A stretch of 17,658 bases of DNA, taken from assembly GCA_023389045.1 (NCBI GenBank), contig JAEWEZ010000169.1, positions 1 through 17,658 of the forward strand, given 5' to 3'. Positions 1-7,508 of this stretch are shown here, piece after piece. Every line of letters begins with the position of its first letter. Position 1 is the first letter of the stretch. The notes below the pieces were generated by a model. The model saw only the letters and a program-made list of their open reading frames with translations, did not search any database and was not told the origin of the DNA. The translations under genes were made by a program, and so were the position numbers. The stretch is from Actinomycetes bacterium. Lineage in GTDB: Bacteria > Actinomycetota > Actinomycetes > Actinomycetales > Dermabacteraceae.

Positions 1-153
1 ACCCTGGAGTCCCCCGGTGCCCCGTTCTGGCTGCAGCAGGATCAGGTGCTGAACCTGTCCCGCGACTACGCCTGCTACGGCTACCTCGCACACATCACCC
101 CGCACCCCGGCGGCATCCTCCCCGTCACCTTCGGCTCGCCGGCCGCCGACTGA
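1..153 (+). CDS. Phage structural protein, C-terminal 50 residues (probably capsid)
   Basis: The window opens inside a gene whose last 50 codons are visible, ending in TGA at 151-153. The tail of the protein contains WLQQDQVLNLSRDYACYGY and ends in GSPAAD. I do not recognise the family from this fragment. Its place directly upstream of a head-tail connector suggests the major capsid protein or another head protein, because in siphophages the connector genes follow the capsid gene. The next gene starts five bases after the stop, which fits translational coupling in one late operon. The coding call is supported by the frame, composition and spacing; the function is inference from position only. 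Confidence 0.6.
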   Translation, partial: TLESPGAPFWLQQDQVLNLSRDYACYGYLAHITPHPGGILPVTFGSPAAD

Positions 154-158
154 TCCCC

Positions 159-488
159 ATGGCACTCGACAAGGCCGCACTGGCATCCCGGCTCGGCGCC
201 CACGTGGGCGTCGGCCGGGGTGCCAGCAGCGACGAGTACCTGCAGCAGTGCGTCGAAGAGGCGATCGAGCTGGTGCAGCAGCACGTCGGCACCGTGTCCG
301 TGCCCCAGCCGATCCTGCAGCGTGCCGTGATCGAGTGTGGCGCGGATCTGTACTGGCGACGGCAGGCCCGCTCCGGCGTCGCCACCTTCGACAGCGAAGG
401 GGCACTAGAGACCGTGCGCATCGGCTTGGACCCCATGCGCTCGGCCCGCGCCGTGCTCGCCCCGTACCTGGGGGTGCCGATCGCATGA
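159..488 (+). CDS. Putative phage head-tail connector protein
   Basis: This 109-residue protein is mostly helical in character. It has an N-terminal stretch with DEYLQQCVEEAIELVQQHVG and a central region with AVIECGADLYWRRQARSG. The small size, the arrangement of helices with an RR-Q-x-R patch, and the position after the head gene match the gp6/gp15-like connector proteins that form the ring between portal and tail. The ATG is five bases after the upstream stop with no clear Shine-Dalgarno, so translation is probably coupled. Its own stop overlaps the next start as ATGA at 485-488. The connector role is a family-level inference and could equally be described as an adaptor protein. Confidence 0.65.
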   Translation: MALDKAALASRLGAHVGVGRGASSDEYLQQCVEEAIELVQQHVGTVSVPQPILQRAVIECGADLYWRRQARSGVATFDSEGALETVRIGLDPMRSARAVLAPYLGVPIA

Positions 489-856
489 ACGGGTACACCG
501 TCGCTCTCGACACCGCCGCCGCGCTCACCGAGGCCCTCACCGGCACCGAGCACGAGGTGCTGGTGACCATCGACCCCGCCGAGGCCGGCGCCGCCCTGGA
601 CGGCGACACCCTGGCGATCCTGGTCAACCCCCCGACCACCACGCACCGCACCGCCTCGATCGCCGATCACGAGATCGAGGTGCTGACCATCGGCCCCGTG
701 ATCGACCCCGTGAAGGCATGGCCGATCCTCGCCCCGGTCGCCGAGCTGATCGCAGTGGCCCTCGCAGCGGACACCACCCGCTTCACCCTCTACCAGCCGG
801 CCCACGGTGACCCGTGGCCCTGCACCGTCACCACCACCACCGTCACCACCAGCTAA
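485..856 (+). CDS. Small phage neck/tail-completion protein
   Basis: A 123-residue protein that begins at the ATG overlapping the previous stop (ATGA). It reads as alternating short strands and helices (VALDTAAALTEALTGTEHEV near the start) and ends in a threonine-rich tail, TVTTTTVTTS. No catalytic motif or membrane segment is visible. Between a connector and the tail tube gene, siphophages normally carry the head-closure and tail-terminator proteins, so this is most likely one of those. The family is not recognisable by eye and the assignment is positional. The threonine tail comes from a run of ACC/GTC codons at about 826-853, which makes the DNA locally low in complexity. Confidence 0.6.
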   Translation: MNGYTVALDTAAALTEALTGTEHEVLVTIDPAEAGAALDGDTLAILVNPPTTTHRTASIADHEIEVLTIGPVIDPVKAWPILAPVAELIAVALAADTTRFTLYQPAHGDPWPCTVTTTTVTTS

Positions 857-868
857 GGAGCATTGATC

Positions 869-1297
869 ATGGCAGTCACCGCGCACAAGCTCGGCCCCGG
901 ACACCTGAAGTTCGGCGAGACCGGAAGCGAGCAGGAGTTCGGGTCTCACGTGACCCGGATCGAGATCAACCCGTCGTGGAACGAGGAAGATCCCATCCCC
1001 GTCCTGAACGGCGACAGCTACGTGGACGAGGAAGGCGGCGCGTTCGAGGGCACCATCGCCGGTGAGTTCCTGCAGGAATACACCATGGCCGGCCTCGTCA
1101 ACTGGACGTGGCAGAACAGCGGCAAGGTCGTCCCGTTCACGTTCACCCCCCGCGACGACGCCGAGCTGACCTACACCGGCCGCTGCCAGGTCCGGGCCGT
1201 CAAGGTCGGTGGCGACGTGAAGGCCGCCAACACCGCCGAGTTCGAGTGGAAGGTGCTCGACCTGCCCAGCGTGACCAGAACCACCACCGGCGACTGA
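869..1297 (+). CDS. Putative major tail (tube) protein
   Basis: This is a 142-residue protein. The ATG at 869 is chosen over a TTG at 863 because AAGGAG at 855-860 lies eight bases before it. The sequence is strand-rich and acidic, with VTRIEINPSWNEEDPIPVLNGD early and a C-terminal half containing FTFTPRDDAELTYTGRCQVRAVKVGG. Small beta-rich proteins with a PVLNGD-like loop, sitting just before gp10-like and chaperone genes, are usually the tail tube subunit that polymerises around the tape measure. A strong ribosome binding site, rare among its coupled neighbours, fits a protein needed in many copies. The family call rests on composition and gene order. Confidence 0.65.
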   Translation: MAVTAHKLGPGHLKFGETGSEQEFGSHVTRIEINPSWNEEDPIPVLNGDSYVDEEGGAFEGTIAGEFLQEYTMAGLVNWTWQNSGKVVPFTFTPRDDAELTYTGRCQVRAVKVGGDVKAANTAEFEWKVLDLPSVTRTTTGD

Positions 1298-1298
1298 C

Positions 1299-1682
1299 AT
1301 GGCCAAGCGTCCCCTGGTCGAGATCGACGGCGCACGGGAGCTTCGACGCACGCTCCGCGCCGCCGGCGACGACATGGAGGACCTCAAAGCGGCGAACCTC
1401 GCCGCCGCGAACATCGCCGCCAGTGCAGCCCGTGCACGCGCCCCCCGGCTCACGGGCGCACTGGCCGGCGACATCCGAGCCTCGGGCACCAAGACCGCCG
1501 GCATCGTCCGCGCCGGCCGCAAACGCATCCCCTACGCCGGCGCCGTGCACTGGGGTTGGCCGGCCCGAGGAATGAAAGCCCGCCCCTACATCACCGAAGG
1601 CGCGCAGCAGACCGAACCGGTATGGGTCCCCCTATACCAAAAAGAAATCGACAAAGCACTATCCAAAGTAAAGGGCAAATGA
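1299..1682 (+). CDS. HK97 gp10-like phage protein
   Basis: A 127-residue protein with the layout of the HK97 gp10 family. It has an N-terminal VEIDGARELRRTLRAAGDD, a long helix rich in alanine and arginine, the central APRLTGALAGDIRAS segment, then RIPYAGAVHWGWPARGMKARP and a C-terminal helix. The PYA-x-VHWG and R-x-YI residues are the usual core of this family. Members act at the neck or tail end during assembly of siphophages. The ATG is one base after the previous stop, so translation is probably coupled. The order (tube protein, then gp10-like) is slightly unusual, since gp10-like genes commonly precede the tube gene. The final codons (about 1630-1680) are noticeably richer in A and T than the rest. 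Confidence 0.8.
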   Translation: MAKRPLVEIDGARELRRTLRAAGDDMEDLKAANLAAANIAASAARARAPRLTGALAGDIRASGTKTAGIVRAGRKRIPYAGAVHWGWPARGMKARPYITEGAQQTEPVWVPLYQKEIDKALSKVKGK

Positions 1683-1683
1683 A

Positions 1684-1971
1684 ATGCGCAAGATCATCGT
1701 GACCGCCGAAATGGCGGACGGCACCGTCCACGGCCCCGAGCGTGTCATCTTCGCCGACAAGATGCGCACCGAGAAGTCCTGCCGCGCCGGCGGCTGGGCG
1801 ATCGGTCAGGACGAGTTCCGCACGCAGTCTCTGATGACGTGGGCCGCGCTGCATCGCACCGGCGCGGTCACCGAGGGGTACGAGCAGTGGCTCGATCAGG
1901 TGGTCGATATTGACTTCGACGTGTCCGGGGACAGCACCGACGACCCTACGAAGGCGGACACCTCCGCCTGA
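1684..1971 (+). CDS. Tail assembly chaperone (short form, gpG-like)
   Basis: A 95-residue protein immediately before the tape measure gene, the conserved location of siphophage tail assembly chaperones. It starts with a strand-rich segment (KIIVTAEMADGTVHGPERV), then has helices around MTWAALHRTGAVTEGYEQWL, and ends in an acidic low-complexity tail (DFDVSGDSTDDPTKADTSA). Chaperones of this kind coat the tape measure before tube polymerisation and are normally made in two forms, the longer by programmed -1 frameshift near the end of the first frame. The overlapping frame at 1914-2099 fits that longer form. The ATG follows the previous stop by one base. The function is strongly implied by position and architecture, not by a sequence motif. 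Confidence 0.72.
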   Translation: MRKIIVTAEMADGTVHGPERVIFADKMRTEKSCRAGGWAIGQDEFRTQSLMTWAALHRTGAVTEGYEQWLDQVVDIDFDVSGDSTDDPTKADTSA

Positions 1972-2099
1972 TCGTCGCCCTGGCGATCCGCTCCGGCATC
2001 ACTGTCGAGCAGTGGCTCGCCGGCGACCCCGACTACCTGGAAACCGCACTCGATCTGCTGATCGAGGAACACGAGGAGGCGAGCAAGCATGGCCGGTAA
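1914..2099 (+). CDS. Frameshift extension of the tail assembly chaperone (gpT-like)
   Basis: This frame is -1 relative to the short chaperone. It is open from a stop at 1911-1913 to TAA at 2097-2099 and overlaps the tape measure start (ATG 2089). After the short form's stop it encodes LIVALAIRSGITVEQWLAGD, then a helix and a final HEEASKHGR. There is no ATG or GTG in the part that overlaps the short form, so independent initiation is unlikely and a -1 shift between 1914 and 1971 is the natural way to express it. No canonical X-XXY-YYZ heptamer is visible. The nearest candidate is GGGGAC at 1927-1932, which would slip poorly. The shift site is therefore unresolved. Confidence 0.6.
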   Translation, partial: LRRVRGQHRRPYEGGHLRLIVALAIRSGITVEQWLAGDPDYLETALDLLIEEHEEASKHGR

Positions 2100-4329
2100 G
2101 ACCGCGATCCTGTCGGTGCGCATCCTCGGCGACGCCAAGGGCGCCGTGAGCGCGATGGGGCAGGCTGAGGGCAAGGCCAGCAAGCTGACCGGGCTGATGA
2201 AGGGCCTCGGTGGCGCAGCCCTCGGCGCTGCCACCGTGGCCGGCGGCGCCCTGATCGGCCTCGGTGTCGCCGGCGTCAAGGCAGCCGGCGACCTGGAACA
2301 GTCCGCCGGTGCCGTCGATAGCGTGTTCAAGGGGCAGGCCGGCGTGATGCACGGCTACGCGAAGGAAGCCGCCACCGCCCTCGGTCTCACGCAGAACGAG
2401 TACAACGAGTTGGCCACCGTGATCGGCACGCAGCTGAAGAACGGTGGCACCAGCATGGACGAGCTGGGCGGCAAGACCAACGAGCTGATGGGCCTCGGTG
2501 CCGACCTCGCCTCCATGTTCGGTGGCTCCACCGCCGAGGCCGTGGGTGCCCTGTCGTCCGCATTGAAGGGCGAGCGTGACCCCATCGAGAAGTACGGGAT
2601 CTCGCTCACGCAGGCCGCGATCGACGCGAAGGCCGCCGAGCTGGGGTTCCAAAAGACCGGTGGCGCGCTCTCGACGCAGGCGCAACAGGCCGCGACCCTC
2701 GCCCTGATCATGGACCAGTCGGCCGATGCTCAGGGCAACTTCGGCCGCGAGACCGGCACGTTCGCTGGGCAGGTCTCGATCCTTACCGCACAGTGGGGCA
2801 ACTTCGTCTCGCAGGTCGGCATGCTGCTGCTGCCGCTGCTCACCACCCTACTGACGTTTGTTACGGGCAGTGTGATGCCCGGCCTACAGGCGTTCGCTGA
2901 CGTGGTGGGGCCGCAGATCTCCGGGGCGATCTCCACCGTCGCCCCGATGCTCGGTCAGCTGCTGTCCGGGTTCCTCGGCGTCGCCGGCGGTGCCAGCCCG
3001 CTGCAGGGCGTGCTCTCCGCTGTCCTCCCCCACCTGATGAGCATCGGGCAGGCCGTGATCGGGTTCCTGCCCACGCTGCTGTCCCTCGGGCAGACCGTGT
3101 TCCCCCTGATCGTCTCGGCAGTCTCGACCGTGCTCCCGATCATGGCGCAGATCGCCGCGACCGTGATCCCCGCAGTGCTCGGCGTGCTCGGACAGCTGCT
3201 CCCCATCCTCGGGAACATCGCCGCCGTGGTGATCCCCGCCGTCGTCTCCGCGTTCCAGACCCTCGCACCGATGGTGCTCGCCATGGTGCCCCCGCTGGTC
3301 TCGATCGCCACCACGATCATCGGCATCCTCGGCCCCGCGATCGACTGGCTACTGCCCCTGGTCGTCGGGATCTTCGGTGCCCTGGTCGCACAGATCAGCG
3401 GCGCTATCCAGATCATCACCGGCGTGCTGACCACCGTCGCCGCGTTGCTCCGAGGCGACTGGTCCGGCGCCTGGGAGGGCGTGCAGCAGATCGTGACCGG
3501 CGTGATCACCGTCGTGCGCGGTGTGATCGAGCAGGGCCTCACCTGGATCGCCAGCCTGACCGGCACCAAGGTCTCCGAGGTGCGCGGCCTGTTCACCGAT
3601 GGGTTCGAGGCAGCCCGAGGCGCCGTCACCAACGCCGTGTCCACACTCGTGTCGGCCGTGACCGGGTTCATTAGCGGCCTCGTGTCCAAGGTGACCGGGT
3701 TCATGTCCTCGATCCGCAGCTCGATCTCCGATGCAGCGACCAAGGCCAAAACCGCCGCCGTTACCGCGTTCCAGAACCTGGTCTCCGGCGTAACCGGCCG
3801 TGTCTCCGGCCTGCTGTCCACGGTGCGAGCCCTCCCCGGCAACATTCGATCCGCCCTCGGCAACCTCGGTAACCTGCTCCGCTCCGCTGGCCGCGACCTG
3901 ATCCAAGGTCTGATCAACGGCGTCGGCTCCATGGGCAGCGCACTCCGCACCAAGGCCAGCAACCTCGCCGGCGGTGCCGTGAGTGCTATCAAGTCCCGGC
4001 TAGGCATCGCCTCCCCGTCCCGCGTGATGCTGCAGGTCGGCCGCTGGACCGGCGAGGGTTTCGTGCGAGGCATCGACCGCATGCAGACCGGTGCCGCTGC
4101 CGCGATGCGTGATCTGGTCGAGGTGCCCCGCACCCCGCAGCTCGGCGTGCCCCGCCTCGGCCTGGCCGGCGCCGGTCGCGGCGGCGTGACTATCCGCGAG
4201 GGCGATGTGCACGTTACCGTGCAGGGCATTCTCGATGACGCTATGGCCGCGAAGATCGAGCGAGCGATCGTCAGGGCGAAGCAGCGCACCGCTGCTGCCG
4301 CAGGCTCCCGCCTGGTGGTGGCCCGATGA
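2089..4329 (+). CDS. Phage tail tape measure protein
   Basis: A 746-residue protein, the longest in the phage block, directly after the chaperone frames. It has an alanine- and glycine-rich N-terminus with a hydrophobic stretch (about residues 40-65), then a conserved block with DLEQSAGAVDSVFKGQAG and KGERDPIEKYGISLTQAAID (to about 180), a long hydrophobic central region (about 240-450), an amphipathic region with DWSGAWEGVQQIVTG, and a C-terminus with IKSRLGIASPSRVMLQVG. All are typical of siphophage tape measures, which set tail length and pass into the host envelope during DNA entry. The length would correspond to a tail of roughly 110 nm by the usual 0.15 nm per residue. The stop overlaps the next start as ATGA. 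GAGGAGG at 2072-2078 may aid initiation. Confidence 0.95.
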   Translation: MAGKTAILSVRILGDAKGAVSAMGQAEGKASKLTGLMKGLGGAALGAATVAGGALIGLGVAGVKAAGDLEQSAGAVDSVFKGQAGVMHGYAKEAATALGLTQNEYNELATVIGTQLKNGGTSMDELGGKTNELMGLGADLASMFGGSTAEAVGALSSALKGERDPIEKYGISLTQAAIDAKAAELGFQKTGGALSTQAQQAATLALIMDQSADAQGNFGRETGTFAGQVSILTAQWGNFVSQVGMLLLPLLTTLLTFVTGSVMPGLQAFADVVGPQISGAISTVAPMLGQLLSGFLGVAGGASPLQGVLSAVLPHLMSIGQAVIGFLPTLLSLGQTVFPLIVSAVSTVLPIMAQIAATVIPAVLGVLGQLLPILGNIAAVVIPAVVSAFQTLAPMVLAMVPPLVSIATTIIGILGPAIDWLLPLVVGIFGALVAQISGAIQIITGVLTTVAALLRGDWSGAWEGVQQIVTGVITVVRGVIEQGLTWIASLTGTKVSEVRGLFTDGFEAARGAVTNAVSTLVSAVTGFISGLVSKVTGFMSSIRSSISDAATKAKTAAVTAFQNLVSGVTGRVSGLLSTVRALPGNIRSALGNLGNLLRSAGRDLIQGLINGVGSMGSALRTKASNLAGGAVSAIKSRLGIASPSRVMLQVGRWTGEGFVRGIDRMQTGAAAAMRDLVEVPRTPQLGVPRLGLAGAGRGGVTIREGDVHVTVQGILDDAMAAKIERAIVRAKQRTAAAAGSRLVVAR

Positions 4330-5726
4330 TCAGCGTCACCGACCTGGCGATCCGCGTGGACGGCGAGCTGCTGCCGTCGTCCCCCGACGCGGCCCCGGCC
4401 CCCGTGGTGCTCGGCGAAGGCATCGTGATCGAGTGGGGCCGCGAAACCGTGCTCGATCACACCGGCGCAACCTCCCTCACCTTCGGGATGATCCGCCCCG
4501 CCACCTCCCGCATGCCCCTGCCCCGCATCGGCTCGGTGGTCACCCTCCACGGTGTGCGCACCGAAACCCACGATGAGCTGAACCGCTACACGGACTCCAG
4601 CCCCGTGCTGCTGTTCCGCGGTGTGATCGACGGCGTGGTGGAGCACCCCCGTGAGCGCGTCCGCACGCCCGCTGACCTGACCGGCGTCACCCGGCACACC
4701 ATCACCGCGACCGACTCCGTGGGCGTGCTGCAGCGCATGAAGATCGGTGCGCAGCCCTGGCCCCGCGAGACCCCCGCCGCCCGGTACAACCGAGTGCGCG
4801 CCCTCGCTGCCGAGCACATGGAAGGACCCCTGACCGTCACCTCGGACGGCATGCCCGGTGGCGAGGTGATCCCCCTGGACGTGGACAACCGCTCCGCGTG
4901 GGAGGTGCTCGACCAGACCATGCAGGTGCCTCACGGGTACCTGGTCACCAACGGCACCGGTCGCGTGACTGTTCGGGGCATCGCCGAGCCGAACAGGCGA
5001 TACCTGCAGCGCAACCAGCCGCAGGTGCTCGCGCAGGACGGCACCTGGTATCCGTTCGGGCTGCTGGACGCCGCCGGCATCGAGGACATCGAGCGCGCCG
5101 AGGCGTGGGACACCGGCGTGTCCACCGTGACCGTCGCGCAGCATTTCACGACGCAGAAGCTTGCCCCCGCCGAGGACTATGCCGAGGCTGAGCGCTCCGT
5201 GACGCTCGGCCGACGCGCCGACCCTGGGCAGGCCCTGCAGATCGACTCCCACCGTGTCGAGTACACCCGGGCAACCACCTCACAGGCCCTCGGCGAGCTG
5301 AACGTGTCCGGGGCGATGTACGCGCCCGCCATGGCGCTCGCGCAGGCGATCCTCGACGCGACCACCGACCTGCCGCCGTCACTGCCCGCGCTCCGTATGA
5401 ACTTATCCCGCTACCCCCACCAGTCCGGGTCGATCATCCGCGAGGTGCTCGCCTGCGGTGTGGCACGCACTCTCGCCGAGGTATACATCGTCGGCCTGCC
5501 CTACGGGATCCCCGCCGGCCACGTGCTGCTCGGTGGCCGCATCGAGCTGGCCGTGGACACCACCGACCAGTGGGTCGAGTTGACCCTCGCCCCCCACCAG
5601 ATGATCGGCACGCAGCCGCTCACCTTCGCCGGCATGCAGCCCTACCAGGACGTGACGTTCGCCCGCCTGGACGGCGTGGCATCGAACCACATCTACAACG
5701 CGGCGCGGGTCGGCCCCGCCGCCTGA
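4326..5726 (+). CDS. Phage tail hub/tip (minor tail) protein
   Basis: A 466-residue protein that starts inside the tape measure stop (ATGA). It is strand-rich, with an N-terminal part containing VLDHTGATSLTFGMIRP and LLFRGVIDGVVEH, resembling the beta-barrel start of hub proteins. The middle region includes YNRVRALAAEH and SAWEVLDQTMQVPHGYLV, a pattern seen in tail proteins of the siphophage hub group, and the C-terminal part ends in LDGVASNHIYNAARVG. The place after the tape measure is where distal tail and tail-associated proteins are encoded; only one protein of this size is present here. The exact subfamily is not certain. No lytic or protease motif is visible. Confidence 0.75.
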   Translation: MISVTDLAIRVDGELLPSSPDAAPAPVVLGEGIVIEWGRETVLDHTGATSLTFGMIRPATSRMPLPRIGSVVTLHGVRTETHDELNRYTDSSPVLLFRGVIDGVVEHPRERVRTPADLTGVTRHTITATDSVGVLQRMKIGAQPWPRETPAARYNRVRALAAEHMEGPLTVTSDGMPGGEVIPLDVDNRSAWEVLDQTMQVPHGYLVTNGTGRVTVRGIAEPNRRYLQRNQPQVLAQDGTWYPFGLLDAAGIEDIERAEAWDTGVSTVTVAQHFTTQKLAPAEDYAEAERSVTLGRRADPGQALQIDSHRVEYTRATTSQALGELNVSGAMYAPAMALAQAILDATTDLPPSLPALRMNLSRYPHQSGSIIREVLACGVARTLAEVYIVGLPYGIPAGHVLLGGRIELAVDTTDQWVELTLAPHQMIGTQPLTFAGMQPYQDVTFARLDGVASNHIYNAARVGPAA

Positions 5727-5737
5727 GAGGACACCCC

Positions 5738-6286
5738 ATGGAGAACTTGTACGGCCTGCCCGTGATCCACGACCAGGACGCACTTTCGGTCGTGCCCGCC
5801 TGGTCCCTGCAGCTCGCCCGCGTGATCGCCGCCCGCGACGCCGCGATCGTCGCCGCCACCGGCGCCGTGCCCGAGGGCGACCCCGACACCGTGGCCGGCA
5901 TGGTCGCCCGCCTCGGCGCCCTAGAGGCGCTGCTCGATGAGCTCACCCCCGATCCATGGGTGACCCTCGCACTCACCAACGGCTGGCAGGCGTACAGCGG
6001 CGGCGGCGGCTACTACAGCGGCCTCCGCGTCCGCCGCACCTCGGTGGGCATTCAGATCGACGGCATGGTGCGCTCCGGCGCGGCCGGCAGCGTGGTCGCC
6101 GTCCTGCCCGACGCAGCACAGGACGTAATGGCGAAGCAGTTCACCGCCGCCGCTTCGGGCAGTTCCGTCGCCCTGCTCGCGATCAACAGCAGCGCATCCC
6201 ACCAGGGCCGCATGGTCGTGACCTACCTCTCCGGCCCCAGCGCCCCCAGCTTTGTCCACATCTCCACCATCGCCACCACCGCCTAG
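5738..6286 (+). CDS. Short tail-fibre-like / receptor-contact protein
   Basis: This 182-residue protein starts at the ATG at 5738, preceded by GAGAGGA at 5725-5731. The first 70 residues are helical (AWSLQLARVIAARDAAIVAA) and could form a trimerising stalk. The C-terminal half has WVTLALTNGWQAYSGGGGYY followed by GLRVRRTSVGIQIDGMVRSG, the W-x-LxNGW and G-x-x-I-x-G-x-V-x-x-G pattern common to C-terminal head domains of actinophage and firmicute phage fibres. It is the last tail gene before lysis, the usual place of host-recognition proteins. Its stop (TAG 6284-6286) overlaps the AGGAG of the amidase gene. Receptor binding is inferred from the domain and its place. Confidence 0.7.
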   Translation: MENLYGLPVIHDQDALSVVPAWSLQLARVIAARDAAIVAATGAVPEGDPDTVAGMVARLGALEALLDELTPDPWVTLALTNGWQAYSGGGGYYSGLRVRRTSVGIQIDGMVRSGAAGSVVAVLPDAAQDVMAKQFTAAASGSSVALLAINSSASHQGRMVVTYLSGPSAPSFVHISTIATTA

Positions 6287-6297
6287 GAGCCCCCGTC

Positions 6298-7116
6298 ATG
6301 GCACTCGCGATCACCACCTCCCGCACCTCCCCGAACCGCTCCGTACGCACCTCCAAGATCCGCCGCATCGTCATCCACCACTGGAACGACCCCAAGACTC
6401 CCGGCACCCTCGCCGGCGTCGTCGCCTGGCTCTGCAACCGCCGCTCCAAGGTCTCCGCGCACTACGTGGTCTCCGGCACCACCGTCTACCGCCTCGTGCC
6501 CGAGTCCGTCGTCGCCTGGCACGCCCGAGGGGGCAACGCCGACAGCATCGGCATCGAGTGCGACCCGAGGCAGCAGGACTCCACCTACGAGACCGTGGCG
6601 CAGCTGATCCGCGAGATCCGGGGTCGGCACGGGGACCTGCCCCTGGTCCGGCACCGCGATGTGAACGGCTCGGTTACCGCCTGCCCCGGCACCTACGATC
6701 TCGCCCGCCTGGACCGCCTGGCACGCGGCACCAAGACCAAGCCGGCCCCGGCGAAGGTGCCCGTCCCGGCGAAGGCCCCCGCGTTCCCGCTGCCCCGCCG
6801 GCGCGGCCTCATGTGCTACTACGGCCCCGCCGGCGGCCCCATCACCTCGGTGTCCGGTAAGGGCCTGAACACCCTCGTGCCGGCCGACGTGCAGAAGGTC
6901 AACGGGCGCTGGCGCTCCCATGGCCTCGCCCGCTGGCAGCAGCGCATGATCGAACGAGGCTGGACTGAGCTGGCCTCCGCCGGCGGCGCTGACGGCCGGT
7001 TCGGCAAGACCACCGAGAAGGTGGTGAGGCAGTTCCAGAAGTCCAAGGGCCTGCCCGTGGACGGCAAGATCGGCCCCGCCACCTGGGCAGCCGCCTGGAC
7101 CGAGCCTGTGCGCTGA
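6298..7116 (+). CDS. N-acetylmuramoyl-L-alanine amidase endolysin with peptidoglycan-binding domain
   Basis: A 272-residue endolysin that would cut the amide bond between muramic acid and the stem peptide to release phage. Residues 20-140 form an Amidase_2 domain: IHHW supplies H27 as zinc ligand, VVAWHARGGN follows, and RHRDVNGSVTACPG gives H119 and C129 as the other ligands. A Lys/Pro/Ala linker at about 146-166 leads to a C-terminal domain whose last part (DGRFGKTTEKVVRQFQKSKG, then LPVDGKIGPATW) is a classic peptidoglycan-binding type 1 repeat. The start at 6298 has AGGAG at 6285-6289. No signal peptide is visible, so release needs a holin, and two membrane proteins follow directly. The stop overlaps the next start (TGATG). 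Confidence 0.95.
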   Translation: MALAITTSRTSPNRSVRTSKIRRIVIHHWNDPKTPGTLAGVVAWLCNRRSKVSAHYVVSGTTVYRLVPESVVAWHARGGNADSIGIECDPRQQDSTYETVAQLIREIRGRHGDLPLVRHRDVNGSVTACPGTYDLARLDRLARGTKTKPAPAKVPVPAKAPAFPLPRRRGLMCYYGPAGGPITSVSGKGLNTLVPADVQKVNGRWRSHGLARWQQRMIERGWTELASAGGADGRFGKTTEKVVRQFQKSKGLPVDGKIGPATWAAAWTEPVR

Positions 7117-7508
7117 TGCCGCCCACGCTGGACACTCCCGAGGAAGTGGCCGCGATGCTGGCCGCTCTCCTGGGCGTGCTCGGTGTGGTGGGCGCCGGGA
7201 TCATCACCGCCGTGGCCGGCCTCGTGGTCGCGTGGCGCGCGAAGATCAAGCCGCTGCTGACCGAAACCAAGGATGCCGCCGAGCACGCCGCCACCCAGCT
7301 CACCCCGAACCACGGCAGCAGCGCGAAAGACAGCCTCGCCCGGATCGAGCGGGCCGTATCCGACATGGACCGGAACAATAACCAGCGATTCGCCGACCTC
7401 CGCGCCGACATGCGCACCGAGCGCGAGGCGACCGATCGCAAGCACTCCGAGATCTTCCGGCGGCTGCACGCCCTGGAATCCCCACCCCGAGAGGACACAA
7501 TCCCGTGA
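7116..7508 (+). CDS. Membrane-anchored coiled-coil lysis-block protein (DUF2746-like)
   Basis: A 130-residue protein with one long hydrophobic segment at about residues 13-38 (ALLGVLGVVGAGIITAVAGL) followed by a charged helical tail. The tail includes SSAKDSLARIERAVSDMDR and RFADLRADMRTEREATDRKH, with strong coiled-coil potential. It starts within the endolysin stop (TGATG), and its own stop overlaps the next start. This architecture resembles the DUF2746 proteins often found next to endolysin and holin genes of actinophages. It may be a holin-associated or anti-holin-like protein, or itself contribute to membrane lesions. That role is inferred from topology and neighbourhood; no functional motif is visible. 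Confidence 0.75.
   Translation: MPPTLDTPEEVAAMLAALLGVLGVVGAGIITAVAGLVVAWRAKIKPLLTETKDAAEHAATQLTPNHGSSAKDSLARIERAVSDMDRNNNQRFADLRADMRTEREATDRKHSEIFRRLHALESPPREDTIP

Noticed and set aside
826..856. Short CACC/GTCACC-like repeat
   Set aside because: It is explained by threonine and valine codons of the TVTTTTVTTS tail; no independent repeat role is supported.
125..1528. 467-codon minus-strand open frame
   Set aside because: It is antisense to five coupled phage genes, has no coherent domain and no ribosome binding site.
1927..1932. GGGGAC as a programmed frameshift site
   Set aside because: Slippage by one base would give poor re-pairing for both tRNAs, so it is mentioned only as the nearest candidate and not annotated.
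2955..5252. 765-codon minus-strand open frame
   Set aside because: It lies opposite the tape measure and tail hub genes, is rich in arginine, threonine and proline, and arises from the high-GC codon bias of the opposite strand.
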